Assembly (NCBI GenBank): GCA_009773315.1 | Contig: WRPE01000017.1 | Span: 1-58,826 of the forward strand | Direction: 5' to 3' | Length of the DNA: 58,826 nt | Source of the DNA: Syntrophaceae bacterium | GTDB lineage: Bacteria; Desulfobacterota; Syntrophia; Syntrophales; Smithellaceae | Notes under the pieces: generated by a model | Told to the model about the DNA's origin: nothing | Seen by the model: only the letters and a program-made list of their open reading frames with translations | Databases searched by the model: none | Position numbers and translations under genes: made by a program | Part shown: one piece after another, positions 39,615 through 49,004 of the stretch | Numbering within the stretch: position 1 is the stretch's first letter | Layout: the number at the start of each line of letters is the position of its first letter

Positions 39615-41462
39615 TTGGCAAAGACGACCGATATTAATTCCACCGAGAAATTGCTAAATGTCATTCGTGGTTCGCAGCAACCCTCATCTGCCGCAATAGA
39701 CGCAGCGAAAGAGGTTTCTCCCAAACAAAAGAATTCAGATAAATTTTCCGGTTACCTTTCCGGAATATTTGCAGGCAAACATCGTGTCAAGATGGGTGTT
39801 GATATCGGCCGGGACAGCATCCGTTTTGCCAAAATGACCAAAAGCTTCGATGGCAACCCGCTACTGGTTGATCAAAAAATATTAAAAATTGGCGATCAGA
39901 TATCAAAAGAATCTGCTGAATTTAATAACTTTTTGAAAGCATCGCTTACGGCTTTTGCCGGTTCCCTGGACGATTGCGATATCTGGGCGATGATGAATGC
40001 CGCGGAAGTAAATATTAACTATCTTAAGATACCGATAGTTCCTAAGAAACAACTGGAAAATGTTATCTATTGGACCGCCAAAAAAGAAAATCCAATCGAT
40101 GAAAAAAGCGTAATTTTCGACTACGAAATGCAGGGTGAAATTACCGATCATGGTATTCCAAAGTATTCCGTGATGGTTTATAGCGCGCCCAGGGCTGAAG
40201 TAGAGAAAGTTAAAAACATTTTTTCGTCTGTCGGGATTCATCTCACCGGTATCACCATTGCACCTTTTGCCATACAAAATATTTTCCGGACACAATGGAT
40301 TACCGCCAGTGAAAACACGTTTGCCAGTCTCTACATCGGCAATGAATTTTCGCGAATTGACATTTTCAGCAAAAATAATCTGGTGATGACGCGAGGCATT
40401 AAAACCGGGATCAGCAGCATGATGGAGGCAATCGATGAATCCATCGCTGAAGCTTTACCCGATAAGAGATCTGAGATGGAACGCGTTAAGAAAACACTGA
40501 ATATTCTTTCTGCTGATTCCGGGAAATTGTTAAAAGGCGAAGAAGGCGTCCATTGGACTCAAAACGGAATATTGGAGATGATCACGCCTGCGCTGGAGAG
40601 GTTGATCCGTCAGATCGAAAGAACCTTGGAATATTATACGGCATCAGTCGGTTATGAAAAAGTGGAGAAGGTCTATATTTCATCAGTCATGAATGTATTT
40701 TATGATTCCCTGTTACAATATATCAGCGAACAACTTGGCACCAAAACTGAATTCTTTGATCCTTTTCAGGGAAAGAATGCTTCTGCATCCAGCGCATCCT
40801 TGTCTCTTGCCCAAAGAGCATCGCTGATTCCGGTAATTGGGTTATCGTTATCGGACCGGAAGTACACGCCAAATGCCATTTTCACTTATGTGGGAAAAAA
40901 GCAGGAGAGCAGAAGGAAAATGATCCATCGCGGCATCTTTGCGACTTTCGCGGCCGCTTTGAGTATTTGCCTTGCTATTCTGGTTTTTCAGGCGATTGAA
41001 ACAAATCATTTGGGAATTAAAAAGGAAAAACTGGAAAAAGAATTATCGCTATTCAATCCGATGTTATCTAAGGATAAAATTACTGTTATTGCCGCAGATA
41101 TAAAAAGGAGACATCAACTCAACAAGCAATATTCGCAGAAATACAAAGGGATGGCGCTCATCAGTGAATTGTCACTTCTGACCCCGGAAAATATCAAATT
41201 GATCAATGTCCGAATAGCCATTCCGGACACAGGGGTTCAGGAACAAAAGAAAGATGCAGTCCAAAAAACTAAAGACGAAGGTGTTACTATTGACGGAGTT
41301 GTTCTGGGCGACCGAAATGAACTCGATGCACTTTTAGCACAATATATTATGAAATTGGAAAATTCACCCATTTTTCAAGGCGTAGCATTGCAAAAGAGCA
41401 GTGTTGTAAAATTCAAGAAGAAAGAAATTCTTCAGTTCACTATAAACGCGAAAATAGGTTAG
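39615..41462 (+). CDS. PilM-PilN fusion protein of a type IV pilus/MSHA-like system
   Basis: 615 aa. Residues about 55-420 are a PilM/MshI-type actin-like domain (KMGVDIGRDSIRFAKM at the phosphate-1 position, YIGNEFSRIDIF, later a second nucleotide-binding region). A membrane helix at about 441-460 and a periplasmic coil plus ferredoxin-like domain (461-615) match PilN. In most systems these are two proteins whose contact links the cytoplasmic ring to the inner-membrane platform. The start is TTG at 39615 with TAGGAGAAG upstream. PilO-like follows at once. Confidence 0.82.
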   Translation: MAKTTDINSTEKLLNVIRGSQQPSSAAIDAAKEVSPKQKNSDKFSGYLSGIFAGKHRVKMGVDIGRDSIRFAKMTKSFDGNPLLVDQKILKIGDQISKESAEFNNFLKASLTAFAGSLDDCDIWAMMNAAEVNINYLKIPIVPKKQLENVIYWTAKKENPIDEKSVIFDYEMQGEITDHGIPKYSVMVYSAPRAEVEKVKNIFSSVGIHLTGITIAPFAIQNIFRTQWITASENTFASLYIGNEFSRIDIFSKNNLVMTRGIKTGISSMMEAIDESIAEALPDKRSEMERVKKTLNILSADSGKLLKGEEGVHWTQNGILEMITPALERLIRQIERTLEYYTASVGYEKVEKVYISSVMNVFYDSLLQYISEQLGTKTEFFDPFQGKNASASSASLSLAQRASLIPVIGLSLSDRKYTPNAIFTYVGKKQESRRKMIHRGIFATFAAALSICLAILVFQAIETNHLGIKKEKLEKELSLFNPMLSKDKITVIAADIKRRHQLNKQYSQKYKGMALISELSLLTPENIKLINVRIAIPDTGVQEQKKDAVQKTKDEGVTIDGVVLGDRNELDALLAQYIMKLENSPIFQGVALQKSSVVKFKKKEILQFTINAKIG

Positions 41463-41464
41463 TG

Positions 41465-42004
41465 ATGATCAAGAAATTAAATCAGAGAATTCCGGCAAAC
41501 AGCTTAAGCTACATTTTGATCTATGGCGGGATTATCATTCTTGTCGTTCTGTCGGGAATTATTCCTTTAAATCGCTATAATGCTAACCGTTCCCAGGATA
41601 TCAAAGAAATTCAAGCTCGAATTGATGAGCAAAAGGGGCTGGGAGGGCTCTATCAGTCATTAAAAATCGCCTCGGGGAAAAAAGAAAACCATATTTTACC
41701 AAACCCCGCGAAAACAAGACTATCCAGGCAGGATGTAGACAAAATTCAGGATATTTTTCGCGCTGAGGCAGGAAAATCCGGTCTCATTATCGCTTCTCTG
41801 ACGCCGGATGTTAAAACCATGGCCTCTGGATCGCAAAATCTCCTCTACAATATGACGATTAAAGGAGAGTTTGCCAATTTCCAGAGATTATTAGTAAGCT
41901 TAGGAGCTTTGTCTTATATTGATCAGTTCGAGGACATTAATATAAAGCAAAATGGTGATTCCATGGAGTTTAGATTGAAAATATGGATTGCCCTGACCAA
42001 TTAG
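41465..42004 (+). CDS. PilO-like inner-membrane pilus assembly protein
   Basis: 179 aa. A cytoplasmic N-terminus, one membrane helix (about 18-37), a coiled-coil stretch, and a C-terminal ferredoxin-like domain fit PilO/MshJ. The ATG at 41465 is three bases after the pilMN stop. PilN-PilO heterodimers join the inner-membrane platform to PilP. Sequence is weakly conserved, so the call rests on topology and position. Confidence 0.72.
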   Translation: MIKKLNQRIPANSLSYILIYGGIIILVVLSGIIPLNRYNANRSQDIKEIQARIDEQKGLGGLYQSLKIASGKKENHILPNPAKTRLSRQDVDKIQDIFRAEAGKSGLIIASLTPDVKTMASGSQNLLYNMTIKGEFANFQRLLVSLGALSYIDQFEDINIKQNGDSMEFRLKIWIALTN

Positions 42005-42019
42005 CCGGACGCGGGAAAA

Positions 42020-42508
42020 ATGAAGAAATTAAATAAAAGACAAATCATTATTCTGGCGATTACCGCCTTGGTTGCCCTGTATGCGGCCTATGACCTGTTG
42101 ATTGCCGGGTCGATGGGAGAAAAAACCAAAATAGAAGCCAAACCCGCTGAAATTGAATCTTTTGTCAACGCGATCCGTAACGATTTAGTGAAGACTAAAA
42201 CAACCAGTGAGGATATCTACATTGCGACAAGAGCTGAGATGGAGTGGAGCAGAAGCCCGTTTTGGGAGAAAACCTCCTACCTTGAATTTGTTGGAAAAGA
42301 GACAAGTGGTGTGGTGACTGCAAAAATTATCTATTCCGGTTATGTTGAAGCAGGTCGTAAAAAAATGGCAATCATCAACGGTTGGGAATATGAGGCAGGA
42401 GAATCCCTTGATATTGAAGGTTATTCGTTAAAAAGCATATCACCTTCACGCGTTTTAATTGTCAATCGTAACACATTTAGTGAATTGTCTGTTCCGATAC
42501 AAGAATGA
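42020..42508 (+). CDS. PilP/MshK-like periplasmic connector
   Basis: 162 aa, one N-terminal membrane helix (about 9-28), a charged linker and a C-terminal small beta domain (about 105-160) whose GYSLKSISPSRVLIVN strand order is like the HR domain of PilP/GspC. It would link the PilN-O complex to the secretin. Unlike many PilP proteins it has no lipobox. Confidence 0.68.
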   Translation: MKKLNKRQIIILAITALVALYAAYDLLIAGSMGEKTKIEAKPAEIESFVNAIRNDLVKTKTTSEDIYIATRAEMEWSRSPFWEKTSYLEFVGKETSGVVTAKIIYSGYVEAGRKKMAIINGWEYEAGESLDIEGYSLKSISPSRVLIVNRNTFSELSVPIQE

Positions 42509-42535
42509 AACTAAGACATGGAGGATATTGCCTTG

Positions 42536-44149
42536 ATGCTAAGTGCAAACCATATAAAAATCGATAAAATAATGATGTGCTTTTTGATGCTGATATTCTT
42601 TGTCGGCTGCTCGGGCGATCTCAAAAGCACAAAGAAAGATCCTTTTTTTGAAAAATGGGACACGATGGCGGACAATTCCCAGGGGCATTCTCCTGAAGCC
42701 AAGCCCAAAAAGATCGACGTTATGACTTCACAAAGCAAAGAAGCGCAAAAATCCGCGATAATTGAAGAAACATCTAAAAAACTGCCGACCAAGTCGATTA
42801 ATCTTACCATGCGTCAGGCGGACCTCAAGGCAGTCTTACGCGCGATGGCGAAATCCGTTGATTGTAACCTGTTGGTCAAAAATGACTTAAAAGGAGATGT
42901 CAGTGTCGATTTTCGTTCTGTTCCCTGGGATCAGGCCTTTACCGGATTATTGAAAACGCATGGTTTATCCTATATGTGGGAAGGCAAAATCATTCGGGTC
43001 ATGACGATTGAAGATATTGAGCAGGAATTAAAGCAGAAAGTTCAGATGCGTGAAATTCAATTACTTAGTCCGCTAATTACGGTTGTTGTCCCAATTGATT
43101 TCGCCATCGATGACGAAGCACCTGCCAGTGCTCCATCCGGTTCAACGGGTTCAACGGATCCAAAAACTAATAAGGGAAAGCTCCTTAGGGAGAATCTCGA
43201 AACCTTACTTTCAACTTCTAAGGATGGCAAGAAGCATGGTTCAATTCGCTTGGATCCAAACAGTAACGCCCTGATCATTACGGCGATAGAGGAAGACTTT
43301 ATCAAAATCAAGAAAGTTATTGATGTAATAGATAAGCCAAGGCCCCAGATATTAATCAAAGCTAATATTGTGGAAGCATCGAAAAGTGTCGCCCGCGATT
43401 TAGGGATTAAGTGGGGTGGATATAGAGATGTTAGCGTGGGTAACGATAGCCTTATTGTAACGGGTGGTAAAGGCGTTCCGACGGGTGGTGTAGGAGGCAA
43501 GGGATTTGGAGCGAATTTCCCGGCAGGTAGTGCAGGAGCTGGAATATTAGATGCAGCGACTGGTCCTCTCGGTACTTTAGGTTTGATGTTCGGAGTCATT
43601 GGCGGAAATTTATTGGAAGTAGAATTGCAGGCTTTGCAGAAAGACAGTAAGATCCATATTGTCTCAAGTCCCTCCATTACAACGCTGGACAACCAGAAAG
43701 CCTATACGGAAAACGGGAAAAAGGTGCCTTTTGTAACACTGACACCGAGTCCTACTCCGGGTGGCGTTCCTACTCAGACAGTGACCTTTCAGGATGCTGT
43801 TATGCGGTTGGAAATTACCCCTCGTGTTATCGACGGCAAAAACCTGAAAATGAAGATCCTGGTTTCCAAAGATGAGCTTGATTTCAGTCGTTCCGCCAAC
43901 ATGAATGGCAACCCCATTATTGTTAAGAAGCTTACCGAAACAACCCTTGTTGTCAAAAACGGAGAAACGATTGTTATATCTGGATTAACAAAAGAAACCA
44001 GTGATGGCGGAAATGCGGGCTTGCCTGGGCTAAAAGATGTCCCTATTTTGGGTTGGGCAGTTAAAGCCGACAGCCGATCCGAGGTGATGGAAGAAGTGTT
44101 GATTTTTATCACACCGACTATTTTGCAGACAGCCAGCGTTGAAAAATAG
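42536..44149 (+). CDS. Lipoprotein secretin (MshL/PilQ/GspD family)
   Basis: 537 aa from the ATG at 42536, with GGAGG 11 bases upstream; an ATG at 42518 is inside that site and less likely. The lipobox FFVGC gives a lipidated Cys at residue 25, as in MshL. An STN/N0-type domain (about 85-165) and an N1-type domain follow, then the secretin barrel with LEITPRVIDGKNLKMKIL and VISGLTKE near the end. A Gly-rich insert (about 310-345) may be the gate region. It forms the outer-membrane pore for the pilus. Confidence 0.9.
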   Translation: MLSANHIKIDKIMMCFLMLIFFVGCSGDLKSTKKDPFFEKWDTMADNSQGHSPEAKPKKIDVMTSQSKEAQKSAIIEETSKKLPTKSINLTMRQADLKAVLRAMAKSVDCNLLVKNDLKGDVSVDFRSVPWDQAFTGLLKTHGLSYMWEGKIIRVMTIEDIEQELKQKVQMREIQLLSPLITVVVPIDFAIDDEAPASAPSGSTGSTDPKTNKGKLLRENLETLLSTSKDGKKHGSIRLDPNSNALIITAIEEDFIKIKKVIDVIDKPRPQILIKANIVEASKSVARDLGIKWGGYRDVSVGNDSLIVTGGKGVPTGGVGGKGFGANFPAGSAGAGILDAATGPLGTLGLMFGVIGGNLLEVELQALQKDSKIHIVSSPSITTLDNQKAYTENGKKVPFVTLTPSPTPGGVPTQTVTFQDAVMRLEITPRVIDGKNLKMKILVSKDELDFSRSANMNGNPIIVKKLTETTLVVKNGETIVISGLTKETSDGGNAGLPGLKDVPILGWAVKADSRSEVMEEVLIFITPTILQTASVEK

Positions 44150-44222
44150 TTTTCCGGCAAATCTTCAGGATAAAGATGAATCCAGGCAAACCTGTAGTAA
44201 CGAATAAGGACATGTCTGAAAA

Positions 44223-45890
44223 ATGGAATATTTCAATCTTCTTCAATTTAAAAAAGAACCTTTTTCCAACTCCCCGGAACCAGAGTTTCTTTTTACGTCA
44301 CCTCAGCATAAGACCTGCCTGCAAGGGCTTGAACTGGCGGTTCGTTTAAGACGTGGTCTGAATATTGTAATTGGCGCAGTCGGTACGGGAAAAACAACAC
44401 TGTGCCGCAAATTCATTCAGGATTTATCTGCGCCTGCCGAGAGTGATTCATCAACTATTGAAACCTTTCTTTTATTAGACCCGGCGGCAGAAAGCCGGCT
44501 TTCGTTTGTTAAAGCGGTTGCCTCTGTTTTGGGGATTTCGGATATTTCCGGCGATGATCAGGAGTGGCAAATCAAAGAGAAAATTAAAAGATTTCTTTTC
44601 GAACAAGGCGTGCAAGATCAAAAAAATATCGTTCTGATCATTGACGAAGGACAAAAAATTCCTGACGATTGTCTGGAAATCCTCCGGGAATTTTTAAATT
44701 ACGAGACCAACAGCTTTAAACTATTGCAAATTGTCATTTTCGCTCAGCCGGAATTTCGCAAAAGCCTTGCTGCGAGAGCTAATCTTCTTGATCGGGTCAA
44801 CTACTTATATCATCTTCAGCCGCTTTCTTTTTGGCAAACGAAGGCGATGATTAAGCATCGGATTTCATTTGCCAGCCAGGATCCGGCGCGTCATTCTCTT
44901 TTAACATTCGGTGGAATGCTTGCCGTCTATGTAGCTACGGCCGGGTATCCTCGTAAAGTTGTTTCGCTTTGTCATCAGATTTTACTCATGCTAATTATTA
45001 GCGGTAAAAGCAAAGCCGGCTGGTTTATGGTGAGAAACTGTGCAAGCAAGACGAACGGGCGGACATTTAGGCGAGTCACATGGGTGACGCTGATCTTCCT
45101 GATATTGGCTGTCCTGCTTATTTCCACTGTTTATTATTTAAATGAACCAAAGAATCATGGCCATCAGATTCAAAAGCAGCGCGTCTTATCGAGCATGGAC
45201 AGCGATAAAAGAGAACCTTTTAGTCCACCTCCCGCAGAGATGGACAGTGTTAAAACTCCCGAGAAAATAGCACCTCCCGCAGAGATGGACAGTGTTAAAA
45301 CTTCTGAGAAAGTACCACCTCCCGCAGAGATGGACAGTGTTAAAAATCCCGAGAAAATAGCACCTTCGGCAAAGATGAATAGTGTTCAAACATCCAAGAA
45401 AATACCTGATTATCTTGGCAAAATAGCATTCAAAAAAAGAATGACCATCTGGCAAGTCCTCCACATTGTTTACGGAGAGTTCAATGCAGATATCAAACGG
45501 TTGTTCATTGCCGCCAATCCTCAGATAAAAAACGTTGATTACGTCCACGCAGGCGCCGTGATTCAAGTGCCCTCCATAAAGGAGAAAGCCCAGTCCATGA
45601 AGAAGGATACGATTATTGTTTCGCTGGAGAACGGTAAAGAGTTGGGGACCATCTATTATTCATTCATTGAAAAAAAAGATATAGACAATATGCCCGTCCT
45701 GCTGCTTCTTTCTTTCTGGAACAAACGGGAAGGCAAACACTTCTCGATTGCCCTGGATGAGCGCTTTACGAGTATTGAAGCGGCCAGAGATGCTATTGGT
45801 CGCTTACCAGCAGAACTTGCCGCCTCTGCTCAAATCTTATCGCAATGGGATGGCGACATTGTTTTTTTTAACAAAAGGTTTTTACAATAA
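44223..45890 (+). CDS. ExeA/MshM-like AAA ATPase with periplasmic repeat, LysM-like and SPOR-like regions
   Basis: 555 aa. Cytoplasmic ATPase with Walker A GAVGTGKTT (51-59) and Walker B IVLIIDEGQ (D141-E142). A membrane helix spans about 286-305. The periplasmic part has four copies of a 15-residue Pro/Glu repeat (336-395), a LysM-like segment (about 400-450, IAFKKRMTIWQVLHIVYG...VIQVPS) and a SPOR-like C-terminus. ExeA of Aeromonas couples ATPase to peptidoglycan binding to insert the secretin; the architecture suggests the same job with a different wall-binding module. Confidence 0.85.
   Translation: MEYFNLLQFKKEPFSNSPEPEFLFTSPQHKTCLQGLELAVRLRRGLNIVIGAVGTGKTTLCRKFIQDLSAPAESDSSTIETFLLLDPAAESRLSFVKAVASVLGISDISGDDQEWQIKEKIKRFLFEQGVQDQKNIVLIIDEGQKIPDDCLEILREFLNYETNSFKLLQIVIFAQPEFRKSLAARANLLDRVNYLYHLQPLSFWQTKAMIKHRISFASQDPARHSLLTFGGMLAVYVATAGYPRKVVSLCHQILLMLIISGKSKAGWFMVRNCASKTNGRTFRRVTWVTLIFLILAVLLISTVYYLNEPKNHGHQIQKQRVLSSMDSDKREPFSPPPAEMDSVKTPEKIAPPAEMDSVKTSEKVPPPAEMDSVKNPEKIAPSAKMNSVQTSKKIPDYLGKIAFKKRMTIWQVLHIVYGEFNADIKRLFIAANPQIKNVDYVHAGAVIQVPSIKEKAQSMKKDTIIVSLENGKELGTIYYSFIEKKDIDNMPVLLLLSFWNKREGKHFSIALDERFTSIEAARDAIGRLPAELAASAQILSQWDGDIVFFNKRFLQ
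45228..45407 (+). repeat. Four tandem 45-bp repeats in the ExeA-like gene
   Basis: Units begin at 45228, 45273, 45318 and 45363. The first three are near-identical and encode PPAEMDSVK[T/N][P/S]EK[I/V][A/P]; the fourth is diverged (PSAKMNSVQTSKKIP). A partial copy (MDSDKREPFSP) precedes them. Copy number can be expected to change by slippage. Confidence 0.9.
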
Positions 45891-45918
45891 CTGAGAAAAA
45901 CTTGTCTCGGAGGTTTGA

Positions 45919-47646
45919 ATGCAGACCAAAAAACGCATAGGTGAAATGCTGGTTGAAAACGGTCTTATTACGGAAGATCTTCTGCAGCAGGCCCTTATTG
46001 ATCAAAAGAAAGCCGGTTTAAAGCTGGGTCAATATCTCACGCGTCAGGGGATTGTCAACGAACAGCAGATTATTGATATGTTGAGCCGGCAACTCAAGAT
46101 TGCCAAATATCATCCCGATGATTATCCGCTGGATATTGAGTTGATCCGGTATATTCCCATCGAAATTGCGCAGAAATATCAAATTGCGCCCCTCAGGAAA
46201 AAAGGAAGGCTTCTAACCATAGCCATTGTTGACCCACTGGATATCAACGCGCTGGATTACGTAGAAGTTCTGACCAACTCGGAAGTAGAACCCGTGGCCT
46301 GTTCGGAAAGAGAGCTTGGTCAACTGATCAGCTCTCTCTATGGCTCGCAGTCCGGTCTGGGCAGCATCATGGAAAGCATGGAAAGCATGGAAAGCATGGA
46401 AATAAACGAAGGTCAGGAAGAAGCCGCGGCGGATGATAATAAAGAAGAAGTTCAGGTGGCAGCCCTGCAGGACATGGCGGGTGAAGCGCCGGTCGTTCGT
46501 CTGGCTAATTCTATCTTTGCGCAGGCTATCCGGGACGGCGCCAGCGACGTCCATATCAGTCCACAGCACAATACCGTTCAAATGCGTTTTCGTATTGACG
46601 GCAAGATGATCGAAGTTCCGTCACCTCCCAAAACATTGTTTCTGCCCATTGTTGCCCGCATCAAAATACTGGCCAATATGGATATTACGATGTCTCGAGT
46701 CCCTCAGGACGGACGGTTTACCCTGAAAATGAACGATAAGGAAATCAACGTGAGGGTTTCCGTAATTCCAACCATATACGGAGAAAATCTTGTTTTGCGC
46801 CTGTTGGACATGAGTGGTGGAATATATACGCTGGATCGCCTGGGTATGATTCCTTCGGACAGGGAAAAGATAGAAGTCATGAGCGGAAAACCTTATGGAT
46901 TAATTTTGAGCACCGGCCCGACCGGCAGCGGAAAAAGCACAAGCCTTTATGCCATTCTTAATTCCATTAACAAACCGGACATCAACATCATGACACTGGA
47001 AGATCCTGTTGAATACCGGGTTAACAATGTCCGTCAGGTTCAGTTAAACAGGAAAGCCGGAATGACTTTTGCCAGTGGATTGCGATCCATTCTCCGTCAG
47101 GACCCGGATGTGATTATGGTTGGTGAAATACGCGATTCGGAAACAGCGGTCATTGCCGTTCAGGCAGCTCAAACCGGACACCGTGTTTTGAGCACAATCC
47201 ATACAAATGATGCTGCCGGAGCCATAACCCGTTTCATTGATATGGGAATTGAACCTTTTTTGATTTCCTCGGTCCTGCTGGTTTCCTTTGCCCAAAGATT
47301 GTTGCGGACAGTATGCCCCTATTGTAAAGAATCATATCAACCTTCCCAAAGTGCTTTAGCTGCTCTGGGTATTACTGTGGAAGAAACAAAAAATGCCAAT
47401 TTCCAGCGGGGCAAGGGCTGCTACCAATGTAAAAACACAGGTTATAAAGGCAGAACGGGACTTTTTGAAGTTCTGGTGAACGACGATATGATCCAGGATA
47501 TGATCCTGAAGAGATATACAAATCAGGCAATTACAAAAGCTGCAGTGGATGCAGGCACGTTGAGGACGCTTAGAGAAGATGCCGCCGCAAAGGTAATGAA
47601 CGGAATTACCACGCTGGAAGAGGCGGCTTCGGCTGTTATGATCTGA
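45919..47646 (+). CDS. Type II/IV secretion ATPase (PilB/MshE/GspE family)
   Basis: Pilus assembly motor, 575 aa. An MshEN-type N-terminal domain (about 1-140) binds cyclic-di-GMP in MshE and some PilB relatives. Walker A GPTGSGKS is at 333-340, the Asp box and Walker B around 360-404, and the zinc motif uses CPYC (466-469) and CYQC. A short EME/SMES repeat lies in the linker (151-161). AGGTTT with GGAGG precedes the ATG. No PilT-type retraction ATPase is present here. Confidence 0.92.
   Translation: MQTKKRIGEMLVENGLITEDLLQQALIDQKKAGLKLGQYLTRQGIVNEQQIIDMLSRQLKIAKYHPDDYPLDIELIRYIPIEIAQKYQIAPLRKKGRLLTIAIVDPLDINALDYVEVLTNSEVEPVACSERELGQLISSLYGSQSGLGSIMESMESMESMEINEGQEEAAADDNKEEVQVAALQDMAGEAPVVRLANSIFAQAIRDGASDVHISPQHNTVQMRFRIDGKMIEVPSPPKTLFLPIVARIKILANMDITMSRVPQDGRFTLKMNDKEINVRVSVIPTIYGENLVLRLLDMSGGIYTLDRLGMIPSDREKIEVMSGKPYGLILSTGPTGSGKSTSLYAILNSINKPDINIMTLEDPVEYRVNNVRQVQLNRKAGMTFASGLRSILRQDPDVIMVGEIRDSETAVIAVQAAQTGHRVLSTIHTNDAAGAITRFIDMGIEPFLISSVLLVSFAQRLLRTVCPYCKESYQPSQSALAALGITVEETKNANFQRGKGCYQCKNTGYKGRTGLFEVLVNDDMIQDMILKRYTNQAITKAAVDAGTLRTLREDAAAKVMNGITTLEEAASAVMI
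46369..46401 (+). repeat. Short 9-bp tandem repeat in the PilB-like gene
   Basis: ATGGAAAGC is repeated three times from 46369 and partly a fourth, coding MESMESMESME in the linker between the N-terminal domain and the ATPase core. Confidence 0.85.
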
Positions 47647-47657
47647 GGTGAAAAAAT

Positions 47658-48878
47658 ATGGCTGATTATATTTATTCGGCAATCAATGAAACGGGTAACA
47701 CTGTTTCCGGTTCCATAGAAGCGGAAACAGAGGACATGGTTAGCTCCACATTAGCTTCCCGCAATTTGATCCCAATCAAAATCGAAATCAAAGATAAGAG
47801 CAAAATAAGTATTTCATCACTGCTGTCATTTAACTTCGGCGGATCGGTTAAAACAAAAGATTTAATCCTCTTTACAAAACAGTTCCGTTCTATGATGCAG
47901 GCCGGTGTCCCTATTCTCAGGTTAATGCAGGTTCTGGAGAACCAGACACAGGATAAAACACTCAAAAGAGTCGTTACGGCGATTGGCCATGATGTCAAGG
48001 ATGGTTTAACGCTAAATGCGGCCATGAAGAAATTCCCATCTATTTTTTCGCCTCTTTTTCTCAGCATGATCAATGCAGGCGAAGTGAGTGGTTCTGTTCC
48101 CGAAATCCTCGGCCGTCTGATCGATATTATCGAACATGAAGCCAAAATAAAATCGGATATTAAATCTGCCCTGCAATATCCGATTACGGTCTTAATCGCT
48201 CTGGGCGTCGCTTTTTTTGTCCTTCTGACTTTTGTCATCCCCAAGTTTGTTGACATATTTGCCAAAGCGGGGATCGCTCTGCCTCTGCCGACAAAAATTG
48301 CCATGTTTCTTTATCAGGGATTGGCCGATTACTGGTATATTATTATTATTGCTCTGGTGGCCTTGATCGTCGGTTTGCGGTACTATTTTAAAACCGTGGC
48401 CGGGCGCTACGCGCTTGATGCTTTTTTGCTGAAAATGCCGCTTTTCGGTACCTTGTTTCAGAAAGCGGCAATGTCTCGATTTGCCAGTATTTTTGCCATA
48501 ATGCAGGCCAGCGGTGTTCCTGTGATGAAAACAATGGAAGTTATCTCCGATACAATCGGCAATACGGCAATCTCCCGTGAATTCGACCGTGTCCGTGAAC
48601 GGATACAGGAAGGGCAGGGAATATCCGGGCCGCTTAAGTCGGCAAAATACTTTACCCCGATGGTCGTGGACATGGTGGCCATTGGCGAAGAATCAGGCAA
48701 TATTGAAGACATGATGCGACAGGTATCTATTCATTATGACGACGAAGTCAGCTATGCGGTGAAGGGTCTTTCCGATGCTATTGGTCCGATTTTAATTGTT
48801 GGCCTGGCGGCGGTAGTCGGTTTTTTTGCCATGGCTATCTTTTTGCCCATGTGGGACATGACGAAGATGGTTAAATAG
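47658..48878 (+). CDS. Inner-membrane platform protein (PilC/MshG/GspF family)
   Basis: 406 aa with two copies of the T2SSF domain, each followed by membrane helices (about 175-200, 220-240 and 375-400). FTKQFRSMMQAGVPIL and the related SRFASIFAIMQASGVPVM mark the two repeats. It holds the extension ATPase under the pilus base. It starts 12 bases after the PilB stop. Confidence 0.92.
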   Translation: MADYIYSAINETGNTVSGSIEAETEDMVSSTLASRNLIPIKIEIKDKSKISISSLLSFNFGGSVKTKDLILFTKQFRSMMQAGVPILRLMQVLENQTQDKTLKRVVTAIGHDVKDGLTLNAAMKKFPSIFSPLFLSMINAGEVSGSVPEILGRLIDIIEHEAKIKSDIKSALQYPITVLIALGVAFFVLLTFVIPKFVDIFAKAGIALPLPTKIAMFLYQGLADYWYIIIIALVALIVGLRYYFKTVAGRYALDAFLLKMPLFGTLFQKAAMSRFASIFAIMQASGVPVMKTMEVISDTIGNTAISREFDRVRERIQEGQGISGPLKSAKYFTPMVVDMVAIGEESGNIEDMMRQVSIHYDDEVSYAVKGLSDAIGPILIVGLAAVVGFFAMAIFLPMWDMTKMVK

Positions 48879-49004
48879 TAAGATATGGGGAAAAAATAAT
48901 TTATCTATTTCGATAATTATGGTATGTGAATGGCAGATATGGGTATGCAGTGATTAAACAAGAAAATGAGATAAACATCAAAATTAACAATGAGGAGGAA
49001 GAAA

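Noticed and set aside
39600-39620. Pilus operon start considered as frameshifted because no ATG is at the start
   Set aside because: TTG at 39615 has a well-spaced AGGAG and the following frame is intact.
45228-45407. Regular repeats considered as a CRISPR array
   Set aside because: Units are directly tandem, coding and without spacers; no cas genes are present.
48910-48980. Possible sigma-54 promoter (TGGCA ... TATGCA) before the pilin
   Set aside because: The GG to GC spacing is about three bases too long for a -24/-12 element.
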